A DNA stretch of 64,000 nt, taken from assembly GCF_001467585.1 (NCBI RefSeq), contig NZ_LNXY01000020.1, forward strand, positions 600,894 to 664,893, in the 5' to 3' direction. Each line of letters begins with the position of its first letter. Within the stretch, counting starts at the first letter, position 1. Source of the stretch: Legionella drozanskii LLAP-1. GTDB taxonomy: Bacteria > Pseudomonadota > Gammaproteobacteria > Legionellales > Legionellaceae. The position numbers and the translations under genes were made by a program. Below the pieces are notes generated by a model, which did no database searches, was not told the DNA's origin, and saw only the letters and a program-made list of their open reading frames with translations. Positions 25,251 through 35,493 of the stretch are shown here, in pieces.

Positions 25251-27056
25251 TTGAGTGATCTAAATCGAATCCGTAATTTTTCTATCATTGCCCATATTGA
25301 TCATGGTAAATCAACCCTAGCTGATCGATTTATTCAGCTTTGTGGCGGATTAACTGATAGAGAAATGTCAGAACAAGTACTCGATTCGATGGATATCGAG
25401 CGAGAAAGAGGCATCACTATTAAAGCGCAAAGTGTTTCTTTGAATTATAAAGCGCGTGATGGCAAAACCTATTTACTCAATTTCATCGATACTCCAGGTC
25501 ATGTTGATTTTAGCTATGAAGTATCTCGCTCACTTGCTGCCTGTGAAGGCGCGATTTTAGTTGTGGATGCGGCCCAAGGGGTCGAAGCGCAGACCGTTGC
25601 AGTTTGTTATACCGCGATTGATCAATCATTAGAAATATTGCCCGTTCTTAATAAGATTGATTTGCCTCAGGCCGAACCTGACCGTGTGATTGCCGAAATT
25701 GAAGATATTATTGGTCTTGAGGCCCATGATGCAATTCGTGCAAGTGCAAAAAGTGGTGTAGGCGTGGAGGATGTTCTTGAAGGTATTGTTGCTAAAATTC
25801 CTCCACCCCAAGGCGATATTGATGCCCCTTTACAAGCTCTAATTATTGATTCTTGGTTTGACAGTTACCTCGGCGTTGTTTCGCTTGTTCGGATTGCCAA
25901 TGGCAGTGTACGAAAGGGGGATAAAATGCGTGTGATGTCAACTGGACGCACCTATGAAATTGATCAGGTGGGTATTTTTACACCCAAACGTACCAAGCTC
26001 GACGTCTTGCAAGCTGGAGAGGTCGGTTATGTTGTAGCCGGTATTAAAGAAATTCAAGGCGCTCCTGTCGGGGACACTTTAACGCTTGAAAAGAATCAAG
26101 CTTCTACTCCTTTACCTGGATTTAAGCGAGTTAAACCGCAAGTTTACGCGGGTCTATTCCCAATCGGTGCTGATGATTTTGAAGCCTTTCGTGAAGCTTT
26201 AGCCAAATTAAGTCTTAACGATGCCTCATTGTTTTATGAGCCAGAATCCTCCGAGGCGCTTGGTTTTGGTTTTCGCTGTGGCTTTTTAGGTATGCTGCAT
26301 ATGGAAATTATCCAAGAGAGACTCGAGCGAGAATATAATTTAGATTTAATATCAACTGCACCGACGGTAGTTTATCAAGTGGTCACAACCAAAGACGAGA
26401 CCCTGATGATTGATAATCCCTCGCAATTGCCCCCTCCACAGCAAATAAAACAAATGTTTGAGCCGATTGTGCGGGCTAATATTTTAGTGCCACAAGATTA
26501 TTTGGGACAAATTATTACTCTTTGTATTGAACGTCGTGGTGTACAGATTAATATGATGTATAGCGGTCGCCAGGTATCGGTTACCTATGATATCCCTATG
26601 AGTGAGGTCGTATCTGACTTTTTTGATAAATTAAAATCAGTAAGTCGTGGCTACGCTTCGCTTGATTACAATTTTATACGTTTTGAAGAAGCGGCATTGG
26701 TCAAGATGGACGTGCTCATTAACAATGACCGGGTCGATGCTTTGGCAGTTATTGTACATAAAGACGCTGCTTACAATCGGGGTAAAGCCCTCGTTGAAAA
26801 GATGCGCGAGCTTATTCCACGCCAAATGTTTGATGTTGCAATTCAAGCTGCTTTAGGTAATCACATTATCGCCCGTCAAACAGTAAAAGCGCTGCGTAAA
26901 AACGTAACGGCAAAATGTTACGGTGGAGATATCACGCGTAAACGAAAGCTGTTGGAAAAACAAAAAGCGGGTAAAAAACGCATGAAACAGCTTGGTCATG
27001 TAGAAATTCCGCAAGAAGCCTTTATGGCTGTGTTCCAAACGGATAGGAAAAAATAG
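25251..27056 (+). CDS. lepA: Elongation factor 4 (LepA)
   Basis: Ribosomal GTPase that can back-translocate stalled ribosomes. The start is TTG ([18 protein letters not shown] follows), the conventional LepA start position. GTPase motifs are [22 protein letters not shown] and NKIDLP, and the LepA-specific C-terminal region ends [14 protein letters not shown]. The length of 601 aa is normal. It is the first gene of a lepA-lepB-rnc run, with 36 bases to lepB. Confidence 0.98.
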   Translation: MSDLNRIRNFSIIAHIDHGKSTLADRFIQLCGGLTDREMSEQVLDSMDIERERGITIKAQSVSLNYKARDGKTYLLNFIDTPGHVDFSYEVSRSLAACEGAILVVDAAQGVEAQTVAVCYTAIDQSLEILPVLNKIDLPQAEPDRVIAEIEDIIGLEAHDAIRASAKSGVGVEDVLEGIVAKIPPPQGDIDAPLQALIIDSWFDSYLGVVSLVRIANGSVRKGDKMRVMSTGRTYEIDQVGIFTPKRTKLDVLQAGEVGYVVAGIKEIQGAPVGDTLTLEKNQASTPLPGFKRVKPQVYAGLFPIGADDFEAFREALAKLSLNDASLFYEPESSEALGFGFRCGFLGMLHMEIIQERLEREYNLDLISTAPTVVYQVVTTKDETLMIDNPSQLPPPQQIKQMFEPIVRANILVPQDYLGQIITLCIERRGVQINMMYSGRQVSVTYDIPMSEVVSDFFDKLKSVSRGYASLDYNFIRFEEAALVKMDVLINNDRVDALAVIVHKDAAYNRGKALVEKMRELIPRQMFDVAIQAALGNHIIARQTVKALRKNVTAKCYGGDITRKRKLLEKQKAGKKRMKQLGHVEIPQEAFMAVFQTDRKK

Positions 27057-27092
27057 GATTTTTTTAAATAAAATAGCAATAGGAAACAATGC

Positions 27093-27848
27093 ATGAATTT
27101 CGCTCTGTTGTTAGTTGTTCTTTCTTTTATAACGGGAATCATTTATTTATTTGATATTCTTTTTTGGGCTAAAAAGCGTGCACCCGAACAAAAGCCTGGG
27201 AAGATTATTGAATATTCGCGTTCCTTTTTTCCTGTTTTTTTCCTTGTATTGATTTTGCGTTCTTTTTTAATAGAGCCGTTTCGCATTCCTTCTGGTTCTT
27301 TAGAGCCAACCCTACTAGTGGGCGATTTTCTTGCAGTTAATAAATTCGCTTATGGGTTTAGGCTGCCAGTTTGGGAAAAGAAAATAATTCCGATTTCTAA
27401 TCCTAAAACCGGCGAGATAGCCGTTTTTCGTTGGCCGCCGGATCCAAGTTATGACTATATCAAACGCGTCATTGGCGTCCCTGGCGATAAAATTAGTTAC
27501 CACAATAAAGTCTTAACCATTAATGGAAAGGAAATGAAGCAAACTTTCGTTGAATACACAACCGACGAAAGCTCAGGAAAAGCCGTTGCTAAATACCAAG
27601 AAGATTTAAATGGTATCCTTCATGATATTTATATTCGACCTGAGGTTGCGGCTGAGGATTTTGATATAGAAGTCCCAAAAGGACAGTATTTTATGATGGG
27701 TGATAATCGCGATGACAGTGCGGATAGCCGCTTTTGGGGCTTCACGGCTGATGAATATTTGCGCGGCAAAGCATTTATCGTCTGGATGAGCTGGGATGGA
27801 AAAACCGACAGAGTAAGATGGTCAAGAATAGGGCGCTTTATTAATTAG
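27093..27848 (+). CDS. lepB: Signal peptidase I
   Basis: The inner-membrane protease that removes signal peptides. Two N-terminal helices (about residues 3-20 and 45-62) precede the catalytic Ser in PSGSLEPTLLVGDF, the Lys in YIKRVIGVPGDK, and the box GDNRDDSADSRFWG. The Ser box has Leu where many relatives have Met. The length of 251 aa is normal. It processes secreted proteins, including the non-lipidated FlgH predicted in this window. Confidence 0.97.
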   Translation: MNFALLLVVLSFITGIIYLFDILFWAKKRAPEQKPGKIIEYSRSFFPVFFLVLILRSFLIEPFRIPSGSLEPTLLVGDFLAVNKFAYGFRLPVWEKKIIPISNPKTGEIAVFRWPPDPSYDYIKRVIGVPGDKISYHNKVLTINGKEMKQTFVEYTTDESSGKAVAKYQEDLNGILHDIYIRPEVAAEDFDIEVPKGQYFMMGDNRDDSADSRFWGFTADEYLRGKAFIVWMSWDGKTDRVRWSRIGRFIN

Positions 27849-27910
27849 TATATAATCTGTGTAATGATAAATTTGACCTATCCTTAAATAGGATTATTTT
27901 TAAGAGGTAA

Positions 27911-28594
27911 ATGTTGGTTCGCATCGATTTGCAACGTCTCAGTAGACGATTAGGCTATGAATTTAAAAAGAGTGCCTATTTAAAACAAGCATTAACACAT
28001 TGTAGCGCTGGCAGTGAAAATAATGAGCGTTATGAGTTTTTGGGTGATTCTATTTTAAGCTTCGTCATTGCCAATGCCTTATTTACCTTATTTCCAGAAC
28101 AAAGTGAGGGCCAACTAAGTCGATTACGCGCTTTTTTAGTCAAAGGCGAAACACTTGCTGAAATAGCAGCAGAAATCGAATTAGGAGATTTTTTATACCT
28201 TGGTCAAGGGGAACTGAAAAGTGGCGGTTTCCGTCGCGCCTCTATACTCGCAGATGCTTTAGAAGCAGTGATTGCTGCTGTTTTTCTTGATGGCGGATTT
28301 GTTGAAAGTCAACAATTGATTCTTAAGCTGTATAGTTCACGTTTAGAAGATAAAAATCTAAATAACAACCTAAAAGACCCCAAAACGCAGTTGCAAGAGT
28401 ATTTACAGTCCAAGAAAAAACCTCTACCCGAATATAGTTTATCTAAAATAGAAGGTGAGGAACATGATCAAATCTTTCATGTGATTTGTAAAGTTAGCGG
28501 AATCAAAACACCGACAGTAGGCTATGGTTCTAATCGAAGAAAAGCTGAGCAGCATGCCGCAGAGCAATTGTTACAGCAATTGAAGAATTCTTAA
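27911..28594 (+). CDS. rnc: Ribonuclease III
   Basis: Double-strand RNA nuclease for rRNA and mRNA processing. The catalytic signature NERYEFLGDSILSF is near residue 37 and a second acidic cluster is in ILADALEAVIAAVFLDGG. A C-terminal dsRNA-binding domain runs from DPKTQLQEYLQ to KAEQHAAEQLLQ. The length of 227 aa is normal. In many gammaproteobacteria era follows rnc, but here the next gene is a convergent ABC-F gene. Confidence 0.97.
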   Translation: MLVRIDLQRLSRRLGYEFKKSAYLKQALTHCSAGSENNERYEFLGDSILSFVIANALFTLFPEQSEGQLSRLRAFLVKGETLAEIAAEIELGDFLYLGQGELKSGGFRRASILADALEAVIAAVFLDGGFVESQQLILKLYSSRLEDKNLNNNLKDPKTQLQEYLQSKKKPLPEYSLSKIEGEEHDQIFHVICKVSGIKTPTVGYGSNRRKAEQHAAEQLLQQLKNS

Positions 28595-28636
28595 AGATTT
28601 TGGTCTTGTTTGTCTTTGCGAATTACTTTTAAATCC

Positions 28637-28680
28637 GTCATTGCGAAGAGAATAGCGACGAAGCAACCCAGCGCAATTGA
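28637..28680 (+). repeat. Dispersed repeat of the CATTGCGA...CGAAGCAA type
   Basis: A single copy reading GTCATTGCGAAGAG then GCGACGAAGCAACCCAG. It resembles the short dispersed elements (CATTGCGAGCG...GCGAAGCAATCCAG) found in many intergenic sites of Legionellales and Rickettsiales. It lies in the convergent gap between rnc and the ABC-F gene. The ends are only approximate. Confidence 0.55.
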
Positions 28681-28696
28681 CGAATTTCAAGAAAGC

Positions 28697-30547
28697 TTAA
28701 TTAAGCTCCTCTAAAGTATTTACTGCTTCCAACCATTCTTCTTCGGCTTGTACCAGTTCTTGTTGTAAGGTTTTCTGCTGCTGCAGCAAAGTTTGTAACT
28801 TCTGCTGCTGTCCTTCTTCATAAAGCGATAAATCAGCTAAACTATTCTCAAACTGTGAAAGGCGCTGATGTAGCAGATCGACTGTTTGCTCTAATTTTTT
28901 TATGCGATTTTGTAGGGTTTTTTTCTCGCGATAGGGATTATTAGCAATTGAAGATTGCTGAGTTTCTGTGCCTGCTTCGCGATTTAGTAACCACTGGTAA
29001 TAATCGTCTAAATCTCCCTTAAACACTTGGACCTGTTGCTGGTAAACCAGATAAAAATCATCCACCGTCGTGCGTAGAAGATGTCGGTCATGCGAAATTA
29101 ATATTAAAGCTCCTTCATAGCTCTGCAAGGCAATTTCTATCGCTGCACGCATGCCAAGGTCAAGGTGGTTTGTTGGCTCATCAAGCAATAACAGATTGGG
29201 TTTTAACCAGACAAGTTTCGCCAAGGCTAATCTTGCTTTTTCTCCACCGGAAAAATGATGAATGGGTTTTAATGCCATGTCACCAAGAAAATTAAACCCA
29301 CCTAAATAGTCACGAATCGTTTGTTCTCTCGCTTCAGGCGATAAGCGTTGAATTGTTTCAACAGGGCTTAATTTAAAATCTAATTCTTCCAATTGATGTT
29401 GGGCATAATAACCCACTTGTAAATTAGGCGAACGATGAATCGAGCCAGAAAGCGGAGAAAGAGCGCCGGTTAGCGTTTTAATTAAAGTTGATTTGCCTTC
29501 GCCATTGGGGCCAAGTAGGGCAATTCTATCGCCAGGATTGAGTGATAAATTTATTTTTTTAAGTATTGCAGGTTTATCCTCATAACCCGCTGAAACCTGG
29601 TTGCAGTGTATAAGCGGATTACCTGCGCGTTGGCAGGGGTAAAAGTTAAAAGAAAAGGGAGAGTCAACCTGAGCTTGGGCAACAATGTCCATTTTATCTA
29701 TCGCACTAAGACGACTCTGGGCTTGTTTCGCTTTGGTCGCTTTTGCACGAAAGCGATTCACATAGGTCATTAGATGATTTATTTTTTGCTGCTGCTTTTC
29801 ATACATCTTTTGTTGTAATGCAAGTTGTTCGGCGCGAGTTTGTTCAAAACGACTGTAATTACCGCTATACAAATTCATCGTTTGATGTTCGATATGGAGA
29901 ATATGAGTAACAAAAGCATCGAGAAATTCGCGATCATGAGAAATAAGAATGATGCTGCTTGGGCTTTGCTTAAGCCACTTTTCCAGCCAAAAAATGGCTT
30001 CCATATCTAAATGGTTTGTTGGCTCATCGAGTAACAATAGGTCAGCAGGTTTCATCAGGCAGCGTGCAAGACTGAGGCGCATTCGCCAACCCCCAGAAAA
30101 GCTGTTGACAGTGCGGGTTTGTCCATCCGTTTTAAAGCCTAATCCTGCCATAATCGCAGCAGCTTTTGCAGGTTTACTATAGCCGGCTGTTTGCGTAAGA
30201 AGTTCATGACAACTAATGACCTCTGCATCATTGCCGTCTTTTTCGGCCTTAAGCAAACGTTGTTGTAAATTGAGGTATTCTTCGTCTCCAGCAAGAACAA
30301 AATCCAGTGCAGAATCTTGGCTTTCGGGTAGTTGCTGAGAGAGATGGCTAATTCGTAAATGGGAGTTGATTAAATATTCTCCGGTATCAGCCGTAAGCTG
30401 ACCTAGAATTAGACTAAATAAACTCGATTTACCGCAACCATTATGGCCAATCAAACCGATTTTTTGCTTTTCATGAAGCGTAATATTGGCCTTATCAAGC
30501 AGAACTTTATTTCCACGAGAGAGGGTGATTTGGTTTAGAGATAACAT
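28697..30547 (-). CDS. ABC-F family ATPase (YheS/Uup-like)
   Basis: A soluble protein with two ABC ATPase domains and no membrane part. Walker A motifs GHNGCGKSS and GPNGEGKST, signatures FSGGWRMRLSLA and FSGGEKARLALA, and two LLLDEPTNHLD Walker B motifs are intact. A linker of about 80 residues with many Gln/Lys joins the domains, and a coiled coil (VDLLHQRLSQFENSLADLSL) ends the protein. ABC-F proteins act on the ribosome to free stalled complexes. The 616 aa and coiled-coil tail fit YheS best. Confidence 0.93.
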   Translation of the reverse strand: MLSLNQITLSRGNKVLLDKANITLHEKQKIGLIGHNGCGKSSLFSLILGQLTADTGEYLINSHLRISHLSQQLPESQDSALDFVLAGDEEYLNLQQRLLKAEKDGNDAEVISCHELLTQTAGYSKPAKAAAIMAGLGFKTDGQTRTVNSFSGGWRMRLSLARCLMKPADLLLLDEPTNHLDMEAIFWLEKWLKQSPSSIILISHDREFLDAFVTHILHIEHQTMNLYSGNYSRFEQTRAEQLALQQKMYEKQQQKINHLMTYVNRFRAKATKAKQAQSRLSAIDKMDIVAQAQVDSPFSFNFYPCQRAGNPLIHCNQVSAGYEDKPAILKKINLSLNPGDRIALLGPNGEGKSTLIKTLTGALSPLSGSIHRSPNLQVGYYAQHQLEELDFKLSPVETIQRLSPEAREQTIRDYLGGFNFLGDMALKPIHHFSGGEKARLALAKLVWLKPNLLLLDEPTNHLDLGMRAAIEIALQSYEGALILISHDRHLLRTTVDDFYLVYQQQVQVFKGDLDDYYQWLLNREAGTETQQSSIANNPYREKKTLQNRIKKLEQTVDLLHQRLSQFENSLADLSLYEEGQQQKLQTLLQQQKTLQQELVQAEEEWLEAVNTLEELN

Positions 30548-30776
30548 GGTACTTAAGACATAGATTTTAGGAGGGTTAGTTTAGCATAGTTCGCTGATGG
30601 GGTCATTGGTCTGGGGAATTGATCTCAATAATACTGTCATCGATTTACCTTGCTTAATTCTCATTATCTTGCGGCTTAACCGCTGAGCCAGAACTTAGAT
30701 AAATCACTCGGATCCTCCAGTCAATCTAGAGGATGGCGAAGGGTCTGTTTAATTTATGGACAGTGAGAGGGAAATA

Positions 30777-31079
30777 TTATTTCCACATCACATTACACTG
30801 CTGCTTACTCGCTGCTTTAAGCATATTAATTAAAGGCAATGCTCTATTCGCCAAGCTCACAGGCTGCTCATCATCCTCTTCTTCGCTTTGTCCTTTTACC
30901 GGGGGCGTTTGTTTTTGTGAAACTCCTTTCTCTAGACGTGAGAGCGCATCAGGAATTTCCTTCGCTACTATTGCACCAGGGACAGTGCCACTGTGTCCCA
31001 TGATTGATAAAAGTCGTTTTGCTACATCACCAAACATTGTGATATTTTCATAAGCGTCGCAGGAGAAAGTAACTAGCAT
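30777..31079 (-). CDS. DUF1840 family protein
   Basis: A 100-aa protein with the full DUF1840 pattern: MLVTFSCDAYENITMFGDV at the start, LLSIMGHSGTVPGAI, EIPDALSRLEKGV, an acidic linker and the end SLANRALPLINMLKAA followed by NVMW. The function is unknown for the family. It is read divergently from queA with about 150 bases between them. An open frame on the other strand over the same bases is only its shadow. Confidence 0.92.
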   Translation of the reverse strand: MLVTFSCDAYENITMFGDVAKRLLSIMGHSGTVPGAIVAKEIPDALSRLEKGVSQKQTPPVKGQSEEEDDEQPVSLANRALPLINMLKAASKQQCNVMWK

Positions 31080-31230
31080 GATTATTTTCCTTATTTCATA
31101 ATACTTCTAAGATCCAAAAAATTAAACTTAACTACTTTAAAGTAAGGGTAAAATTTAATGAAAGCAAAATGATTTTGTCTAAGTTCATTAAAATACCTAT
31201 AATGTAGCCATTTAGTTTCCAGGTTGAAAA

Positions 31231-32244
31231 ATGAATAAACAAGATTTTTATTTTGATTTACCGGAGGAGTTGATTGCTCAATATCCTTTACCAAATCGCA
31301 GCGATTCACGTCTATTTGTCTTTAATCGCCAAACAGCACAGTATAATCATCAACAATTTAAGGACATAACTGATTATTTCCAACCTGGCGACCTTTTGGT
31401 AATGAACAATTCCAAAGTAATCCCTGCACGCTTATATGGCCAGAAAGCAAGTGGAGGAAAGGTTGAGTTATTAGTTGAGCGCTTATATGGCGATGATTCT
31501 TTTTTAGCTCATATTAAAGCCAGCAAGGCACCTAAAGCGGGTTCTTTAATTCGTTTAGCGAATGACTGGCAAATTGAAGTACTCCAAAAACTGGATGATT
31601 TATACCATTGCAAAGTGTTGGGCGATGTCGATGTCATGTTGAATGAAATTGGCCATATTCCCCTGCCTTTATATATTAATCGGCCGGATGAGTCCTTGGA
31701 TATGGATCGCTATCAAACTGTTTATGCGATGCATAAAGGTTCAGTAGCAGCACCCACTGCAGGTCTACATTTTGATGAAGCGTTGATCCAGCAATTAAAA
31801 GAAAAAGGAGTCAATATAGCCTACTCTACCTTGCATGTTGGCGCAGGAACTTTTAGACCGGTGAGAAGCGACTCAATTCATGAGCACAAAATGCATAGCG
31901 AACATTTCACCGTGAGTGAGGAACTTTGCCAAGCGGTCAATAGTACGCGCGCGGCTGGCAAGCGGGTTATTGCAGTAGGCACGACATCAATGCGCAGTTT
32001 AGAAAGTGCAGCGGAAAATGGGGTGCTGAAACCTTGTAGTCGCGATACTAATATCTTCATTTATCCTGGGTATCAATTTCAGATTTGTAATGGCTTAATA
32101 ACTAATTTTCATTTACCTGAATCGACCTTGCTCATGTTGGTGTCAGCCTTTATAGGTCACGCTCAGGCAATGGCTCTTTATAAGGAAGCAATTGCATTAG
32201 GATATCGATTTTTCAGTTATGGTGATGCGAGCTTATTGCTTTAA
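31231..32244 (+). CDS. queA: S-adenosylmethionine:tRNA ribosyltransferase-isomerase
   Basis: QueA adds the cyclopentene ring precursor to preQ1 in tRNA during queuosine synthesis. It starts MNKQDFYFDLPEELIAQYP, the QueA signature start. The internal motifs GSVAAPTAGLHFDEAL, THVGAGTFRPV-like TLHVGAGTFRPV, and TNFHLPESTLLMLVSAF are clear. The length of 337 aa is normal. It is followed 21 bases later by a Tgt-like gene, as in the common queA-tgt-yajC-secD-secF string. Confidence 0.97.
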   Translation: MNKQDFYFDLPEELIAQYPLPNRSDSRLFVFNRQTAQYNHQQFKDITDYFQPGDLLVMNNSKVIPARLYGQKASGGKVELLVERLYGDDSFLAHIKASKAPKAGSLIRLANDWQIEVLQKLDDLYHCKVLGDVDVMLNEIGHIPLPLYINRPDESLDMDRYQTVYAMHKGSVAAPTAGLHFDEALIQQLKEKGVNIAYSTLHVGAGTFRPVRSDSIHEHKMHSEHFTVSEELCQAVNSTRAAGKRVIAVGTTSMRSLESAAENGVLKPCSRDTNIFIYPGYQFQICNGLITNFHLPESTLLMLVSAFIGHAQAMALYKEAIALGYRFFSYGDASLLL

Positions 32245-32265
32245 TCCGATGAGAGGAGTTGCGAA

Positions 32266-33093
32266 ATGAGCCAAAAAAAGAAGAATAATTTCATACCCAT
32301 ACTCACCTCTGAGGCAGGGGCTTGTTTAACTTTAACCAATTGGCATGAAATAGGCGTGGAAACGGTTGCCTATTATTTTGATGAATTATTAATGAAACCC
32401 GGTTTCTCATTGCTAAATACATTACCCGATTTACGTAGTTATTGTGGGTGGCAAGGAACTATCGTCGTGAATGCGGCGAGATTAAAAGCGAATAGCAAAG
32501 GCCAATATTCTTTTCGTTCCCGTTTTGATGGCAGTATTATAAGTATTAGAGAGGAGGAGCTTCTCGCTTTATTACTAAAATTACAGCCTGAGATAGTTAT
32601 TCTTCCCCAGCAGTTAGCAGAGACTCATGTAATTGAACTCTCGTCAAAAATTCCTCACATTTTTAGGGTAGGAAATGAAGTTAAGTCAGCAGGTCGCTAT
32701 CTTGTTTATGACAAGCAAATACCTTGGTCTGATTTTATGCAGCAAGTAAGGAACAATGAGGGGAAAACGAGCTATCTCGCGGGAGAATTTGATGGGTTGC
32801 AATTAGATGAGTTAATCAATGAGGGAATTGAGTTAATCGAATCAGATAAACCAGCGAGCGATGCTTTTGCCGGCCAGGTCTATACTGAGCAAGGTACTAT
32901 CGCTTTACTCGAATCAGCGATGGCCGAGCAACATCAGGTTATTGATGAAAAATGTACTTGCCCAACTTGTGAACAACGGTTGACCCGAGCCTACTTACAT
33001 CATTTATTAATGCATACTCCGTTGCTGTGTCAACGGTTTTTAATTCAACATAATGCTCATTATTATCAACATCGGATACAATCTTTGCTGTAA
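32266..33093 (+). CDS. Tgt-like protein lacking catalytic motifs
   Basis: It occupies the tgt place between queA and yajC. The C-terminal zinc site of tRNA-guanine transglycosylase is intact (CTCPTC, then TRAYLHHLL and IQHNAHYY). N-terminal parts also align: YCGWQGTIV where Tgt has LGWDGPIL, and FRSRFDGSIISI where Tgt has FRSPVDGSKIFL. The catalytic DSGGFQ is replaced by NAARLK, no GGLAVGE-type motif is seen, and the length is 275 aa rather than about 375. So base exchange is unlikely. It may resemble the non-catalytic partner subunit of eukaryotic Tgt in concept. The gene itself is intact with no frameshift. GAGGAG precedes the ATG. Confidence 0.85.
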   Translation: MSQKKKNNFIPILTSEAGACLTLTNWHEIGVETVAYYFDELLMKPGFSLLNTLPDLRSYCGWQGTIVVNAARLKANSKGQYSFRSRFDGSIISIREEELLALLLKLQPEIVILPQQLAETHVIELSSKIPHIFRVGNEVKSAGRYLVYDKQIPWSDFMQQVRNNEGKTSYLAGEFDGLQLDELINEGIELIESDKPASDAFAGQVYTEQGTIALLESAMAEQHQVIDEKCTCPTCEQRLTRAYLHHLLMHTPLLCQRFLIQHNAHYYQHRIQSLL

Positions 33094-33265
33094 ACATCAT
33101 GAAATTGCGCAGTAGTTCATTTACGTGAGGTTGAAATCTCGCTATGATGTCACGCTACTTAATTAGCCCTTTACTTTCAACAAGAAGCAAAGGGTAGAAT
33201 TGTCTCGAAATATCGGGTGCCTTGGAATGGCATATTGATTAACAGCGGATTTGAGGAGATTTGGT

Positions 33266-33601
33266 ATGAGTTTTTTTATAAGCGATGCGATAGCTGCAGG
33301 TACTGCAACCCCAGCTGCACAGCCTGATGGAACTTTTTCGCTGATAATGATCGCAGCTATTTTTGTTGTTTTTTATTTTATGTTAATTAGACCGCAAAAC
33401 AAACGCGCAAAAGAACATCGTGAAATGGTTAGCAATCTGAAAAAAGGCGATGAGATTGTAACATCGGGTGGCATACTTGCTAAAGTAGTGAACATCGATG
33501 AGCAATACATCAAAGTTGCCCTTGCTGACGGAGTTGAAGTTAGTATACAGCGAGGCGCAGTGAGCGCGGTTTTACCTAAAGGTACAATTAAATCCCTTTA
33601 A
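33266..33601 (+). CDS. yajC: Preprotein translocase subunit YajC
   Basis: A small accessory protein of the SecDF complex. One membrane helix (MIAAIFVVFYFMLIRPQNK) is followed by the cytoplasmic motif MVSNLKKGDEIVTSGGILAKV. I chose the ATG at 33266 (MSFFISDA) because GAGGAG sits eight bases before it; an ATG-like start 15 bases upstream lacks that. The length is 111 aa. It begins the yajC-secD-secF operon. Confidence 0.96.
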   Translation: MSFFISDAIAAGTATPAAQPDGTFSLIMIAAIFVVFYFMLIRPQNKRAKEHREMVSNLKKGDEIVTSGGILAKVVNIDEQYIKVALADGVEVSIQRGAVSAVLPKGTIKSL

Positions 33602-33623
33602 GTTTTGATACTGGGACAAGCAC

Positions 33624-35480
33624 ATGCAGAATAAATATCCACTTTGGAAAAATCTTATGCTGATCGCTATTGTAGTGATCGGCTTAGTTTATGCGATACC
33701 CAATTTATACAGTGAAGATCCTGCTGTGCAAATTTCTTCGCAATCGCCTGTTGACATGGAACAATTAAAGCAGCAGGTAGAAACGCTTTTGGATGATGCA
33801 AAGATTACTCATTTTCCAATCACGACTTCAGGCGATCATCTTGAAGTACGCTTTAACTCTCCTGATACTCAATTAGTTGCACGAGACATCATTAAAAATG
33901 GGTTAGATTCCCAATACACTGTTGCACTCAATCTTGCACCTGCTACACCAAAATGGTTTAGTAACATCGGTGCAGAACCGATGAAGCAGGGTTTAGATCT
34001 TCGTGGAGGAGTAGATTTTCTTTTGGAAGTTGATGTTGATAGCGTAATTAATCGTCGTTATGAAGGATTAATGAAAGGGATCAGTCAAGATTTACGTGAA
34101 GCAGGAATTCGTTATTCTGGAATTCGTTATGTTGCGGATAAAGGAGTCGATATCAGTTTTCGCAGTCCTGATCTAATGAATAAGGCGGCTGATGAGATTA
34201 AAGAAAAATTCCCTAATCTAACACTGACCAAATCTGAAATTACTAGCACCGTTTCAATGTCATTATCACCTACTGAGTTGAACTCTATTCGTCAAAGCAC
34301 CATTGAACAAACAATGAGTATTTTGCGTAATCGAGTGAATGAGTTGGGAGTAGGCGAAGCCGTTGTACAGCAGCAGGGAGCGACTCGTGTCGAGGTGAAT
34401 TTACCCGGGATTCAGGATGCAGCGCGAGCTAAACAAATTCTTGGTGGTACGGCAACACTTCAATTTTATTTGGTTGATCAAGATAATGATGCTCAGGTAG
34501 CTAAGCAGACTGGGGCTGTGCCAGTAAATGACAAGTTATATACCATGGATGGGCGTCCCATTCTCTTAAAGCGCCAGGTTGTTCTGAGTGGTGATTCAAT
34601 TACAAGCGCAGTTTCTAGCTTTGATCAGCAAACGGCTACGCCTGCAGTACAAGTCCAATTGGGTGGGGGAGGAGAAAGTTTATTCACCAAAATCACTCGA
34701 GAAAATATTGGTAAGCGAATGGCAATTGTTTATGTGGAAACCAAAGCAACCACGCAAACAGTAGATGGGGTAGAGCAAAGGGTGACTCATCGTGAAGAGC
34801 GAGTTATTTCTGCGCCGGTCATTCAAAACGCTTTAGGCAATAATTTCCAAATCACTGGATTGACAGATAGTAAAGAAGCAAGCAATTTAGCTTTATTATT
34901 AAGAGCTGGAGCATTGCCTGCAGTGATTTATCCGGTGGAAGAAAGGACAGTAGGCCCTTCTTTAGGTAAAGAAAACATTCATCGAGGATTGGTATCCCTG
35001 GAAGTAGGAATGGGATTAATTCTAATACTGATGTTAGTTTATTATCGCTTCTTCGGGTTAGTTGCCAACATTGCACTATTTTTAAACTTAATTTTGCTCA
35101 GTGCATTAATGTCAATTATCGGAGCAACATTGACTTTACCGGGTATTGCCGGATTCGTACTCACCGTTGGTATGGCGGTCGATGCAAACGTACTCATTTA
35201 TGAGCGAATTCGCGAAGAACTACGGCATGGGCTCTCACCGCAAGCGGCAGTTTCTGCGGGCTATGATCGTGCTTTCGCGGCGATCATTGATGCGAATGTG
35301 ACAACACTTATTGTCGGTATTATCCTGTTTGCAATAGGTACTGGGCCTGTGCGTGGTTTTGCGGTAATTCTCTGTTTAGGATTAATTACCTCTATGTTAA
35401 CCAGCATTACCTATACACGAGCTATCGTAAATTGGTACTACGGTGGTCGTAATGTGAAAAAATTATCAATTGGTATTTAA
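33624..35480 (+). CDS. secD: Protein translocase subunit SecD
   Basis: SecD uses the proton gradient to pull proteins out of the SecYEG channel on the periplasmic side. A first helix (LMLIAIVVIGLVYAIPNLYS), the motif GLDLRGGVDFLLEVD, a large periplasmic domain, and five C-terminal helices with GMAVDANVLIYERIREEL are in place. The length of 618 aa is normal. It is 22 bases after yajC and 13 bases before secF. Confidence 0.98.
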   Translation: MQNKYPLWKNLMLIAIVVIGLVYAIPNLYSEDPAVQISSQSPVDMEQLKQQVETLLDDAKITHFPITTSGDHLEVRFNSPDTQLVARDIIKNGLDSQYTVALNLAPATPKWFSNIGAEPMKQGLDLRGGVDFLLEVDVDSVINRRYEGLMKGISQDLREAGIRYSGIRYVADKGVDISFRSPDLMNKAADEIKEKFPNLTLTKSEITSTVSMSLSPTELNSIRQSTIEQTMSILRNRVNELGVGEAVVQQQGATRVEVNLPGIQDAARAKQILGGTATLQFYLVDQDNDAQVAKQTGAVPVNDKLYTMDGRPILLKRQVVLSGDSITSAVSSFDQQTATPAVQVQLGGGGESLFTKITRENIGKRMAIVYVETKATTQTVDGVEQRVTHREERVISAPVIQNALGNNFQITGLTDSKEASNLALLLRAGALPAVIYPVEERTVGPSLGKENIHRGLVSLEVGMGLILILMLVYYRFFGLVANIALFLNLILLSALMSIIGATLTLPGIAGFVLTVGMAVDANVLIYERIREELRHGLSPQAAVSAGYDRAFAAIIDANVTTLIVGIILFAIGTGPVRGFAVILCLGLITSMLTSITYTRAIVNWYYGGRNVKKLSIGI

Positions 35481-35493
35481 ATACGAGGCTTAG

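Noticed and set aside
30733..31053. Plus-strand frame over the DUF1840 gene
   Set aside because: The minus strand encodes a full DUF1840 domain; the plus frame is its shadow.
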